From Sediminicola luteus (lineage in GTDB: Bacteria; Bacteroidota; Bacteroidia; Flavobacteriales; Flavobacteriaceae), in NCBI RefSeq assembly GCF_002514735.1, contig NZ_KZ300476.1, forward strand, positions 372,001 through 436,000: a DNA stretch of 64,000 bases, read 5' to 3'. The notes below the pieces were generated by a model that was not told the DNA's origin, ran no database searches, and worked only from the letters and a program-made list of their open reading frames with translations. The position numbers and the translations under genes were made by a program. Below are positions 1-8,452 of this stretch, in pieces (position 1 is the stretch's first letter; each line of letters begins with the position of its first letter).

Positions 1-619
1 AAGAGGCCTTGAACACCTTGGCATTGGTAATACCCAGGTTCTTTATAATATCTTCCTGAACTTTTGGGGTAGCCGTAGCCGTAAGACCTATAATAGGTAT
101 GCCCTCCCCTAAACGAGCGATAATATTGCGAAGATTTCGGTATTCGGGCCTAAAATCGTGCCCCCATTCCGAGATACAATGGGCTTCATCTACCGCTACG
201 AATGAAATCGTAACGGATTGCAGAAACTCCAAATACTCATCTTTGGTCAAAGATTCCGGTGCCACATAAAGTAATTTGGTCTCCCCGGATATAATATCCT
301 CCTTTACTTTTTTGATCTCGTTCTTGGTCAAAGAGGAATTCAAAACGTGGGCGATACCATTTTTCGCCGATATGCCCCGAATGGCATCTACCTGGTTCTT
401 CATTAGGGCAATCAGAGGTGATACCACAATCGCCGTTCCTTCTAACATTAAAGCGGGCAATTGGTAACATAACGATTTACCCCCGCCCGTAGGCATGATT
501 ACAAAACTGTTCTTGCCTTCTAGTACATTATTGATCACACCTTCTTGAAGTCCTTTGAATTTAGAAAACCCAAAGTGTTTCTTCAATTCCGCCTGCAGAT
601 CTTTTCCGTTCCCAGCCAT
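1..619 (-). CDS. recQ: ATP-dependent DNA helicase RecQ, N-terminal part (cut by window edge)
   Basis: The first 206 codons of a superfamily 2 DNA helicase that unwinds recombination and repair intermediates. Reading leftwards from the ATG at 619 the protein has the RecQ zero motif (FGFSKFKGLQEGVI), Walker A (MPTGGGKSLCYQLPA), motif Ia (VVSPLIALMKNQV), the DEAH-type box VDEAHCISEWGHDFRPEY and motif III (GLTATATPKVQEDI). The second RecA domain, RQC and HRDC domains lie outside the window. It is divergent from kdsD, with 183 bp between the start codons. Family assignment is secure because RecQ-specific motifs (aromatic-rich loop after DEAH) are visible. Confidence 0.96.
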   Translation of the reverse strand, partial: MAGNGKDLQAELKKHFGFSKFKGLQEGVINNVLEGKNSFVIMPTGGGKSLCYQLPALMLEGTAIVVSPLIALMKNQVDAIRGISAKNGIAHVLNSSLTKNEIKKVKEDIISGETKLLYVAPESLTKDEYLEFLQSVTISFVAVDEAHCISEWGHDFRPEYRNLRNIIARLGEGIPIIGLTATATPKVQEDIIKNLGITNAKVFKAS

Positions 620-696
620 ATTTTATCAATTTTACCAGCCTCCAACAGCCTTTTGATAAGACCGGCAAATGTCAACATTAATGTGTAATATATAAA

Positions 697-704
697 CAAA
701 ATTA
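697..704 (-). promoter_or_regulatory. Candidate -7 element for recQ
   Basis: On the minus strand this reads TAATTTTG, an exact match to the Bacteroidota -7 consensus TAnnTTTG, about 78 nt upstream of the recQ ATG. No TTG sits at the expected 19-21 bp upstream, so the call is tentative. Confidence 0.35.
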
Positions 705-742
705 TTTCCACGGACCAAAAAACCCGATAAAATAAGTTTACC

Positions 743-750
743 TACTTTTG
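743..750 (+). promoter_or_regulatory. Candidate -7 element for the kdsD-tatC cluster
   Basis: TACTTTTG matches TAnnTTTG and lies 52 nt before the kdsD start. The -33 TTG is missing at the standard distance, so this is a weak call. Confidence 0.35.
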
Positions 751-802
751 TATTCTTAAAGATAGTACTTTTTCAGGTTTAATTCCGTAACCCATTTCAA
801 CA

Positions 803-1768
803 TTGGACCAAATCGATTCGATACTTGCCAGTGCCAAAAGAACCATTGGTATGGAACGCGATGCCATCTCGCATTTAGAGGAACTTCTCGATGGCGATTT
901 CGTAAAAACGGTTGATCTTATTTACCAAAACAAGGGCAGGGTAGTTATCTCTGGCATAGGCAAAAGTGCCATTATTGCTTCAAAGATAGTAGCCACTATG
1001 AACTCTACCGGAACCCCTGCGATTTTTATGCATGCCGCCGATGCGATCCATGGCGATTTAGGGAGTATCCAAAAAGACGACGTGGTCATCTTAATATCAA
1101 AAAGCGGAAACACCCCGGAAATAAAAGCCTTGGTTCCTTTGATCAAAAAAGGCGGTTACCCACTGGTGGGTATGACGGGTAACCCGGAATCGTTTTTAGG
1201 GACGCAAGCCGACCTTTGCTTAAACACCTTTGTAGAAAAAGAAGCTTGTCCGAATAATTTGGCCCCAACCACAAGTACCACGGCTCAACTGGTTATGGGC
1301 GATGCCCTAGCCATTTGCCTCTTGGAACTCAAGGAATTTGGCTCAGAGGATTTTGCGAAATACCACCCCGGTGGGGCTTTGGGTAAAAAATTATACCTAA
1401 CCGTTGGCGACATTGCCCGTAACAACCAGGTACCCCGAGTGGCTCCCGATACCGATATTAGGGAGGTTATCGTAGAAATCTCGGAACGTATGTTGGGCGC
1501 CACGGCCGTTTTAGACCAGAATGAGGTCGTAGGTATAATTACCGATGGTGATATTCGTAGAATGTTGAAAAAACATACTGAAATTGGCAGTCTAACCGCC
1601 CAAGATATTATGACAACCCAACCCAAGACCATGGATGTGGGCACCCTGGCCGTAAAAGCCCTTGAAACTATGCAAGACAATGGTATTTCGCAACTTTTGG
1701 CGGTAGACGGTACCGACTATGTGGGCGTAGTACATATTCATAACCTTATAAACGAAGGAATTCTCTAA
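803..1768 (+). CDS. kdsD: D-arabinose-5-phosphate isomerase, KpsF/GutQ family
   Basis: Converts ribulose-5-phosphate to arabinose-5-phosphate, the first step of Kdo synthesis for lipopolysaccharide, in the cytoplasm. 321 residues, the normal family length. A SIS sugar-phosphate isomerase domain occupies about residues 40-175 (ISGIGKSAIIASKIVATMNS, then LISKSGNTPEIKALVPLIK), followed by two CBS domains at about 205-320. The start is taken as TTG because no ATG occurs before residue 17, which would cut into the conserved N-terminus. The stop TAA shares one base with the tatC ATG, so the two are probably translationally coupled. Kdo is consistent with lptB further down this cluster. Confidence 0.94.
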   Translation: MDQIDSILASAKRTIGMERDAISHLEELLDGDFVKTVDLIYQNKGRVVISGIGKSAIIASKIVATMNSTGTPAIFMHAADAIHGDLGSIQKDDVVILISKSGNTPEIKALVPLIKKGGYPLVGMTGNPESFLGTQADLCLNTFVEKEACPNNLAPTTSTTAQLVMGDALAICLLELKEFGSEDFAKYHPGGALGKKLYLTVGDIARNNQVPRVAPDTDIREVIVEISERMLGATAVLDQNEVVGIITDGDIRRMLKKHTEIGSLTAQDIMTTQPKTMDVGTLAVKALETMQDNGISQLLAVDGTDYVGVVHIHNLINEGIL

Positions 1769-2604
1769 TGGCAGAAAACCAGCAACCAGGCGAAATGTCC
1801 TTTTTGGACCATTTGGAGGAATTAAGATGGCATTTGATCCGATCTACCGCAGCTGTAGTGATTGTAGGTACTGTTGCCTTTTTGGCCAAAGACTTTATTT
1901 TCGGTATCATTCTAGGCCCAAAAGACCCTAAATTTATCACCTACCAAGTATTGTGCGATGTGTCGCAATTTTTTGGCATGGGCGATGCTTTTTGTGGCAA
2001 CGAAGCCTTATTCCGAATCCAGAGCAGGAAAATGGCCGGTCAGTTTTCGGCCCATATCTGGACCTCTATCTGGGCAGGGTTCATTATATCTTTCCCTTAT
2101 GTACTGTATGAAATGTGGAAATTCATTTCCCCAGGTTTGTACGAAAAGGAACGCAGGGGTGCGAAAGGATTTATTTTTATCGCTTCCTTACTCTTTTTTA
2201 TAGGGGTATTGTTTGGCTATTATGTCGTATCGCCACTTTCTATCCGGTTTTTGGGCAGCTACCAAGTAGCGGAAGAGGTCTTTAACGATATCGACCTCAG
2301 TGATTATATTGCTTTGGTACGTACTTCGGTAATTGCTTGCGGAATTATTTTCGAGCTTCCTATCATTATATACATACTAACCAAAATTGGTTTGGTCACC
2401 CCAGATATGATGAAGAAATACCGTAAAATGGCCTTGGTGGTCGTACTCATACTTTCGGCAGTGATCACCCCACCCGACGTTACGAGCCAGATTATTGTTG
2501 CCCTACCGGTTCTGGTCTTGTACCAAGTAAGCATCTATATTTCTGGACGAGTATTGAAAAAGGAAGCTAAAAGAGAAGAGAAAAACAAAAAGAAGTCGAC
2601 ATAA
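1768..2604 (+). CDS. tatC: Sec-independent protein translocase subunit TatC
   Basis: Inner-membrane receptor of the twin-arginine pathway that exports folded proteins. 278 residues with the TatC N-terminal motif (FLDHLEELRWHLIRS, residues 11-25), the conserved loop with PGLYEKERRGAKGF around residue 125, and six hydrophobic segments. The periplasmic loop after TM1 is longer than in E. coli, with cysteines around residues 61 and 74, as is usual in Bacteroidota. The tail is strongly basic. No tatA is in the window. It starts on the last base of the kdsD stop codon. Confidence 0.96.
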   Translation: MAENQQPGEMSFLDHLEELRWHLIRSTAAVVIVGTVAFLAKDFIFGIILGPKDPKFITYQVLCDVSQFFGMGDAFCGNEALFRIQSRKMAGQFSAHIWTSIWAGFIISFPYVLYEMWKFISPGLYEKERRGAKGFIFIASLLFFIGVLFGYYVVSPLSIRFLGSYQVAEEVFNDIDLSDYIALVRTSVIACGIIFELPIIIYILTKIGLVTPDMMKKYRKMALVVVLILSAVITPPDVTSQIIVALPVLVLYQVSIYISGRVLKKEAKREEKNKKKST

Positions 2605-2648
2605 ACGCCATTTAACCCAAGGAACTTATCGTTTAAACCCAATTACCT

Positions 2649-3005
2649 ATGTCTAACCCAGTTGACGAATTCAATAGTTACCGTTCACGAATGAACGAAA
2701 AGATCTTGGCCGACAACAACAAGTTGATCAAGCGTATCTTTAATCTAGACACCAACGCCTATATGGAAGGTGCCCTAGACGTAAAGACCAAGGAGCTTTT
2801 GGGTCTTGTAGCCTCTGCCGTTTTGCGCTGCGACGATTGCATACAATACCATTTAGAACGTTCGCATGAAGAGGGGCTTTCGAAGGAAGAGGTCATGGAA
2901 AGCTTGGGTATCGCCACTTTAGTTGGGGGCACCATTGTTATCCCGCATTTAAGACGGGCCTATGAATACTGGGAAGCTTTGGAAGAAAAGGCAAGTGAAG
3001 CTTAA
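2649..3005 (+). CDS. Carboxymuconolactone decarboxylase / AhpD-like family protein
   Basis: 118-residue all-helical protein of the AhpD-like fold. The redox motif C61-D-D-C64 with His68 (RCDDCIQYHLERSHEEG) is the signature of the peroxidase-reducing or disulfide-handling branch rather than of the true decarboxylase. It follows tatC by 44 bp and is probably co-transcribed. The precise partner is unknown. Its place between tatC and lptB suggests a general thiol role, but that is inference from position only. Confidence 0.9.
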   Translation: MSNPVDEFNSYRSRMNEKILADNNKLIKRIFNLDTNAYMEGALDVKTKELLGLVASAVLRCDDCIQYHLERSHEEGLSKEEVMESLGIATLVGGTIVIPHLRRAYEYWEALEEKASEA

Positions 3006-3105
3006 AGGCTTTTGTTTAGCAAAAGCTTAAGAATCAAAACCCCGATTATCGGGCAAAAATAGTAGCTTTGAAAAGGCATAACATAGCCAGTTTTAGACAA
3101 TACAT

Positions 3106-3843
3106 ATGAAATTACGGGCAGACAACATTATGAAACAATACCGGGGCCGCAAGGTCGTAAAAGGTATTTCATTAGAGGTAAACCAAGGGGAAATCGTGGG
3201 GCTATTAGGGCCCAATGGTGCCGGAAAGACTACCTCTTTTTATATGATCGTTGGTCTGATCAAACCCAACGGGGGACATATCTATCTCGATGATATGGAG
3301 ATCACCAAATTCCCCATGTACAAAAGGGCCCAGAACGGTATTGGATATTTGGCCCAAGAGGCTTCGGTTTTCCGGAAGCTTAGCATAGAAAAGAACATTC
3401 TCAGCGTGTTGCAGCTCACCAAATTGAGCAAAAAAGAACAGCTGATGAAAATGGAGTCCTTAATCGAGGAATTCGGCTTGGGTCATATACGCAAAAACCG
3501 TGGCGATCTGTTGTCTGGAGGGGAACGGCGTAGGACCGAAATCGCACGGGCCTTGGCCACCGACCCTAAATTCATCCTTCTCGACGAACCTTTTGCCGGG
3601 GTAGATCCAGTGGCCGTAGAAGACATCCAACGTATCGTGGCCCAATTAAAAGACCGTAATATCGGCATTCTAATTACCGACCATAACGTACAAGAGACCT
3701 TGGCCATTACCGAACGTTCTTATCTTATGTTCGAAGGAGGCATCTTAAAATCGGGTGTACCCGAAGATCTGGCCGCCGACGAAATGGTACGTAAGGTATA
3801 TCTGGGCCAGAACTTTGAGCTGCGTAAGAAGAAGCTGTTTTAG
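3106..3843 (+). CDS. lptB: LPS export ABC transporter ATP-binding protein LptB
   Basis: Cytoplasmic ATPase that powers LptFG in moving lipopolysaccharide out of the inner membrane. 245 residues, the family length. Walker [10 protein letters not shown] (residues 35-43), Q-loop around [13 protein letters not shown], signature [15 protein letters not shown], Walker [14 protein letters not shown], and the switch His in ITDHNV are all intact. The SVFRKLS stretch after the Q-loop is typical of LptB. It stands 100 bp after the AhpD-like gene. The other Lpt genes are not in the window. Confidence 0.96.
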   Translation: MKLRADNIMKQYRGRKVVKGISLEVNQGEIVGLLGPNGAGKTTSFYMIVGLIKPNGGHIYLDDMEITKFPMYKRAQNGIGYLAQEASVFRKLSIEKNILSVLQLTKLSKKEQLMKMESLIEEFGLGHIRKNRGDLLSGGERRRTEIARALATDPKFILLDEPFAGVDPVAVEDIQRIVAQLKDRNIGILITDHNVQETLAITERSYLMFEGGILKSGVPEDLAADEMVRKVYLGQNFELRKKKLF

Positions 3844-3890
3844 GATAGACGCTAGATTTGAGAAAATGTTTATTCTAGGCAAAAACAACC

Positions 3891-4313
3891 ATGAACTCCA
3901 AAACACTGCGCTCTCAGTTCCCCACACTTCTATTGCTTACCATTGGCCTAATCAGCTCGTGTAATAGCGAAAAAACGTATGAAGATTACGATGAGGATGA
4001 CTTCGTAGAGGTACAGGGCATTATCACTAAATGTATTCCTGCAAGAACATTTAGGGCCTATTCGGGCAACAACATCTATTTCCTGTATCATCTCGACAAA
4101 GAACCACCCTTAAAAGGCAAGGAATTGAAGTCTAGATTCATCCCCACCGAAGGTAACCCCGCCATAATCCTAGTACACAAAAAGGATTCTACAGTCGCCT
4201 TTTTTGGCGCCAATGGCATCATAGATTCAGAGGCCATCAACACCTTTTACCTTAAGCTTAAGCAGCAACCCAAACCAGATACCGATTACTTTTGGTCTTT
4301 AAGAGCCGAGTAG
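3891..4313 (+). CDS. Hypothetical lipoprotein
   Basis: 140 residues. The N-terminus has a basic start, a hydrophobic stretch and a lipobox-like ISSC, giving a predicted lipidated cysteine at about residue 24, followed by an acidic patch (YEDYDEDD) that could act as a tether. No domain is recognised. The gene follows lptB by 47 bp on the same strand and precedes another small lipoprotein, but the 180-bp gap after it argues against a single transcript with the kinase operon. Confidence 0.72.
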   Translation: MNSKTLRSQFPTLLLLTIGLISSCNSEKTYEDYDEDDFVEVQGIITKCIPARTFRAYSGNNIYFLYHLDKEPPLKGKELKSRFIPTEGNPAIILVHKKDSTVAFFGANGIIDSEAINTFYLKLKQQPKPDTDYFWSLRAE

Positions 4314-4493
4314 TATTCGTAAACATTAAAATAAATATACCAGGTTTGAGCTTTTTATCTCGTGTAGGCTCCAATTTAAAATTTCCCCGGATTCAAAAAA
4401 GTATAGCCTGAGTTAATCCAAGTTGGGCGAAATTTGTTGCGGCCCCAGCTGTTATGTGCTTGTTTTACACTGGAAATCAAAACAAGCCATATC

Positions 4494-5138
4494 ATGAAAA
4501 AACGGATTCTATTAGTTCCCACCCTATTGCTCCTACTCAGTTCATGCAACATCATACGGTCCCTTAACCCGTTTTACGTGCCGGAAGCCATTAGTTATCA
4601 AGAGTCGCTTTTGGGTACTTATACCGACAAGGCCGGGGCCACTTGGATCATTTCTTCGGCCGAGGCCGATTTTAATAAGCAGAATGCCTTGACCGAGGAA
4701 GACCGGAAACATTTTGAAGCTTACAAAGGCAGCTACGTCATCGAATACCAACTCAAGGGAGAGAAGGCCGACTTTATCGGTATGCCTTTTTTGGTGAACG
4801 GACAACTGCTTTTGGATTGCGTTCCGGTAAACTTCAACTGTAACGGGGCCGGTATCGCAGACCAACACCTGTTACCCACCCATTCGGTGGCCAAGTTGGA
4901 AATGGGCCCATCCAACACCTTAAAAATCGATTTTATGGACGAAGACCGGGTAGATGAGCTCCTTAAGAATGGCCAACTGCGTATTGAACACTCCAAAATC
5001 GGACTATTGGAAACTTTGGTACTTACCGCCAAGTCCGAACAGTTATACCGTTTTCTAGAACGTTATCTAGAGGCTGACATCGAAGACAAATGGAATTCCA
5101 AAAACTTTGAATTGAGCAAGGTCGATGAAAAATCTTAA
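4494..5138 (+). CDS. Hypothetical lipoprotein in front of a LytS/LytTR pair
   Basis: 214 residues starting at the ATG that gives a clean lipoprotein signal (MKKRILL..., lipobox LSSC, Cys about residue 19); the longer frame from an upstream TTG would bury the signal. The mature part is mixed alpha/beta with an SYVIEYQLKG segment and two cysteines near residue 105, and I do not recognise a family. Its end overlaps the histidine kinase gene by 14 bp, so all three genes 4494-6830 are almost certainly one operon. A sensing or output partner for the kinase is a reasonable inference. Confidence 0.78.
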   Translation: MKKRILLVPTLLLLLSSCNIIRSLNPFYVPEAISYQESLLGTYTDKAGATWIISSAEADFNKQNALTEEDRKHFEAYKGSYVIEYQLKGEKADFIGMPFLVNGQLLLDCVPVNFNCNGAGIADQHLLPTHSVAKLEMGPSNTLKIDFMDEDRVDELLKNGQLRIEHSKIGLLETLVLTAKSEQLYRFLERYLEADIEDKWNSKNFELSKVDEKS

Positions 5139-6162
5139 CCCCAACCACCGGCCACTGTCATTCAATATTTTATTGGGCATCGCTTCTTTTTGTATTTTGG
5201 TTTTCATCTTTTCGCGAGGGGAACGACCCATACGTATCGACTATATCTACACCTTATTCTTTTTGCTCAGCGTGGTACCTCCGGTGCTGATCAACAATTA
5301 TTATTTGATCCCAAAGTTTTTGAAAAAAGAAAAATTAACCCTTTTCATCCTTGGTTTTATCTTGAATGTCGTGATATTCTCACAATTGAACAGTTTGTAC
5401 CTGCCTCGTTTATTGGACACCCTTTTTCCAAATGATTTTTTCGTCTCCTATAACATTCACCTGCCCCTGATCGTAACCTTTGGTATTTATCTGACCCTTA
5501 GCAGTCTTTTATTTATCACCGAAGATTGGTTTCGACAAATTTCCCAAGAAAAAAAGGCCTTGAAACTTGCCCATGATGAAGTAGAAGGTCAACTGCAATG
5601 GCTACGTTCCCAGATCAATCCCCATTTTTTATTCAATGCCTTGAACGTGGTATATGCCATGAGCCTCAAAAAAAGCGAGCACACCTCCAAGGCATTAGTT
5701 CAACTCTCGGACATCCTCCGGTACGTACTTTACGAATCGGATGGTAAATGGGTAACCCTGAACAACGAAATCGCCCTTATCGAGAATTATATCGCTTTTC
5801 AAAAACACCGGCAATACAAAAACGACCAAGTAATTTTTACCCAAGAAATCGAGAACCCTGACTACCGGCTGCAGCCTATGCTGTTGCTGCCCCTTTTGGA
5901 AAACGCCTTCAAACACGGGGCACATGCTTCCAACGAGGCCATTACGATCGATATCCATCTGAAACAAACCCAGAACCGTCTTGTGTTCAAAATCACCAAT
6001 GACTACGAAGTAAACGAACCAAACAAAACCGACAAAAAAGGTATTGGCATAAAAAACCTAAGAAAATCCTTAGCCCTTGCCTATCCAGGCCAGCACGAAC
6101 TGGAGACCACGGTCGAAAAAGGAAAGTATTGCGTAACTTTAAGCCTAAAACCAACGGTATGA
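5125..6162 (+). CDS. Sensor histidine kinase, LytS/YehU type
   Basis: 345 residues. Four hydrophobic segments fill residues 1-135, with no periplasmic sensor domain large enough to name. A short coiled coil follows, then the His_kinase domain (PF06580) with phospho-acceptor H167 in SQINPHFLFNALNVVY, the N box LLPLLENAFKHG and the glycine motif KGIGIKNLRKSL. This family transfers phosphate to LytTR regulators, and the next gene, overlapping by 4 bp (ATGA), encodes one. It also overlaps the upstream lipoprotein gene by 14 bp. The signal is unknown. Confidence 0.94.
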   Translation: MKNLNPNHRPLSFNILLGIASFCILVFIFSRGERPIRIDYIYTLFFLLSVVPPVLINNYYLIPKFLKKEKLTLFILGFILNVVIFSQLNSLYLPRLLDTLFPNDFFVSYNIHLPLIVTFGIYLTLSSLLFITEDWFRQISQEKKALKLAHDEVEGQLQWLRSQINPHFLFNALNVVYAMSLKKSEHTSKALVQLSDILRYVLYESDGKWVTLNNEIALIENYIAFQKHRQYKNDQVIFTQEIENPDYRLQPMLLLPLLENAFKHGAHASNEAITIDIHLKQTQNRLVFKITNDYEVNEPNKTDKKGIGIKNLRKSLALAYPGQHELETTVEKGKYCVTLSLKPTV

Positions 6163-6830
6163 TCAATTGCTTGGTCATTGACGATGAGCCCGCTGCCCAA
6201 ACCGTACTGACCCACTATTTAGAGGAATTGCCATCGTGCCATTTGGTGGGCTGTTGCCCTACCGCCCTCAAGGCCCTTCCCTATTTGGAGGCTCAGCCAA
6301 AAATCGACCTTTTGTTCCTCGACATTAACCTACCCAAACTATCGGGCATGGATTTTTATCGCTCCCTAAAAAATCCGCCAGAGGTTATTTTCACCACGGC
6401 CTATCCGAATTTTGCCGTGGAGGCCTTTGAGGTCAATGCCCTCGATTATTTGGTAAAACCCATCGCTTTTGAACGGTTTTTAAGTGCCGTGAACAAGTTT
6501 CAGGAAAAACATAAGGACGACAACCAAGGGTATATTTTCATAAACAGTAATAAAACCCTTCATAGACTGAAAAGTCTCGATATTTTGGCCATTGAGGCCC
6601 AGGGTGACTATGTAAAAGTGATTACGCGAAACGCGAAACTACTCACCCATAGTACTTTTTCCTCCTTCTTGGACGAATTACCCGATTATTTTCTCCGTTG
6701 TCATAAATCCTTTGCCCTGAACAGCAAAAAACTCGATAGGATAAGTGGCAACAAAGCTATTGTAGGCCCATTGGAACTCCCAATAGGACTCACTTACAAG
6801 GAGGATTTTCTTGAGAAGTTAGGCGCTTAG
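6159..6830 (+). CDS. LytTR-family response regulator
   Basis: 223 residues with an N-terminal receiver domain: acidic pair D8-D9, phosphorylation site D55 in LLFLDINLP, switch Thr in IFTTAY and Lys in LDYLVKP. The C-terminal half (about 130-223) is a LytTR DNA-binding domain (LDILAIEAQGDYVKVITRNAK, then FLRCHKSFALNSKKLDRI). The start is the ATG overlapping the kinase stop as ATGA. Cognate to the kinase before it by position. Target sites cannot be read from the window. Confidence 0.94.
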   Translation: MINCLVIDDEPAAQTVLTHYLEELPSCHLVGCCPTALKALPYLEAQPKIDLLFLDINLPKLSGMDFYRSLKNPPEVIFTTAYPNFAVEAFEVNALDYLVKPIAFERFLSAVNKFQEKHKDDNQGYIFINSNKTLHRLKSLDILAIEAQGDYVKVITRNAKLLTHSTFSSFLDELPDYFLRCHKSFALNSKKLDRISGNKAIVGPLELPIGLTYKEDFLEKLGA

Positions 6831-6864
6831 CTATCCCTTTTGGAATCAAACCCCACTTACCAAA

Positions 6865-7302
6865 TCAGGATGTTTTTCCGGCACTGGTTTTCCTCACAGA
6901 GGTCCTTTTATGGTTTTTGTGTACCCCCGCCTTAAAATGTTGGGCATATAGGTAAACCACGCAAAACAAGGCAACCAGTACGGCGTAGAACATGGGATTA
7001 CCAAAAAACCCGGCATAACTACCGCCCGCAGGAATAACAAATACAGGGACGGTCACCAAAACATCCAACAAAAAGGCGACCAGTACAAAGGTAATGGCCA
7101 GCACAAGGGGCTTGGCCGTATGTTTTCTGTAAAATCGGAACACCCAAAAACTGGCTACAGGGAATACCCCTAGGGCGACGACCATATCGGCCTGTAGATA
7201 CCGATCTTCGAACAGGGTGATGGTAAAAGAAGCCAAATAAATACCAACTAACGAAGCCCATGCCAATGCGGCATAAAGCAACCGGAACAAACTTGCGTAC
7301 AT
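6865..7302 (-). CDS. Hypothetical four-helix membrane protein
   Basis: 145 residues with four predicted transmembrane segments (about 5-30, 40-57, 65-88, 98-118) and a basic tail with Lys/Arg/Thr/Ser repeats after residue 122. The topology resembles small uncharacterised integral membrane families such as DUF5367, but I cannot assign it to one. Convergent with the response regulator (34 bp between the ends) and upstream of nothing obvious on its own strand. Confidence 0.68.
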   Translation of the reverse strand: MYASLFRLLYAALAWASLVGIYLASFTITLFEDRYLQADMVVALGVFPVASFWVFRFYRKHTAKPLVLAITFVLVAFLLDVLVTVPVFVIPAGGSYAGFFGNPMFYAVLVALFCVVYLYAQHFKAGVHKNHKRTSVRKTSAGKTS

Positions 7303-7429
7303 AACTTTTTAAGTATGGGTTACCACGCAAACCTATCACCAATTACCGCTAAATACTTATCTGAGAAGGTTTTAGATTTATCGGAAAGGAGCAAGACCTA
7401 AAATACGCCACATGCGCTAGCTAACATTT

Positions 7430-8167
7430 TTAGGATTTACGCATGGCATTACCCACCAAGGACAACAATACATACAACACGATAATCGCCGGGATGGCCA
7501 TAAATTTCATGGTAAGTAGTCCCACCAAACAGAGCGCTAAAAAAATGTAACGTATTTCGTTTCCGGCAAAACCCCATGTTTTGAATTTTAAGGAAAACAA
7601 AGGTATGCGGGCATTCATTAGCCAACTATTCACCAAAACCACACCGATCAAAAACCATGGATTATGGATCATGGCGCTCAAGACCTCATTATTCTGGTTT
7701 AACAAAATCAAAGGCAGTGCTATAACGAACAAGGCATTGGCCGGAGTAGGCAAGCCTATAAATGAATCGGTCTGTTCGGTATCGATATTGAATTTGGCCA
7801 AGCGATAGGCCGATGCCATGGTCAATATAAAACCTGCGAAAGGTAGCCACGACCCTAAGCTACCATCAAAATTAACCAGATGGGGTTCTGTCCACCCCTC
7901 AGAAGTAGCCATGCGCAACAATTGAAACATGATCATACCGGGCACCAAACCACTGGTGACCATATCGGCCAGGGAATCGAGTTGGAGCCCCAGTTCACTG
8001 TAGGCTTTAAGCATACGTGCGGCGAAGCCATCGAGAAAATCGAAAAGCACCCCAACAAACACGAACAAAGCCGCATACTCCAATTGGTTATAGGCCGCAA
8101 AAACAGTGGCGATACAACCGGACAATACATTTAAAAGGGTCAAAAAATTGGGGATATGTTTCGTCAT
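7430..8167 (-). CDS. pssA: CDP-diacylglycerol--serine O-phosphatidyltransferase
   Basis: Integral membrane enzyme making phosphatidylserine, the precursor of phosphatidylethanolamine. 245 residues with the CDP-alcohol phosphotransferase signature D-G-x2-A-R-x8-G-x3-D-x3-D near residues 45-70 (DFLDGFAARMLKAYSELG and LDSLADM). Several transmembrane segments follow. The start ATG at 8167 sits 18 nt downstream of a 160-nt inverted-repeat-bounded element (8185-8344) that recurs in front of the DUF5606 gene, which may act as its leader. Confidence 0.95.
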   Translation of the reverse strand: MTKHIPNFLTLLNVLSGCIATVFAAYNQLEYAALFVFVGVLFDFLDGFAARMLKAYSELGLQLDSLADMVTSGLVPGMIMFQLLRMATSEGWTEPHLVNFDGSLGSWLPFAGFILTMASAYRLAKFNIDTEQTDSFIGLPTPANALFVIALPLILLNQNNEVLSAMIHNPWFLIGVVLVNSWLMNARIPLFSLKFKTWGFAGNEIRYIFLALCLVGLLTMKFMAIPAIIVLYVLLSLVGNAMRKS

Positions 8168-8184
8168 GGAGTTTGGTTTTTGGA

Positions 8185-8344
8185 GAACTCATTTAAACTA
8201 TTTCAATTCGCTAAAAAAATGCCTTTTTGCACCCACTTTTTGTCTTTTTTTCCTTCCGTAGCCCTGCTATGCAACTCAAAAAAGCCTTCAATTGGGCACA
8301 AAAACATCCTTTTTCGCCTGAACCCAAAAAGTTTAAATGAGTTC
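8185..8344 (-). ncRNA. Candidate structured leader element, copy 1 (upstream of pssA)
   Basis: A 160-nt non-coding block. Its outermost 15 bases (8185-8199, GAACTCATTTAAACT) are the exact reverse complement of 8330-8344. The interior aligns without gaps to 56451-56580, with 24 differences in 130 positions. A small TAGC/GCTA hairpin near 8259-8269 is kept in both copies. Two base pairs of the long stem differ from copy 2 on both arms. Strand is assigned by the adjacent gene. A mobile MITE-like element is the alternative, but no target duplication is evident. Confidence 0.55.
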
Positions 8345-8452
8345 GGGGTAAAAATAAGGAATTACCGAAACAGATCGTGCAAATAGAAAAGACTGCTTGG
8401 TTACCCGTATCAATTTGTAACATGGGACCAATATTTTACGATATTTGTTTCC

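Noticed and set aside
8156-8423. Two ORFs (76 and 70 codons) across the element upstream of pssA
   Set aside because: They run through the non-coding element; the corresponding frames are broken in copy 2, and neither has a signal, motif or ribosome-binding site.
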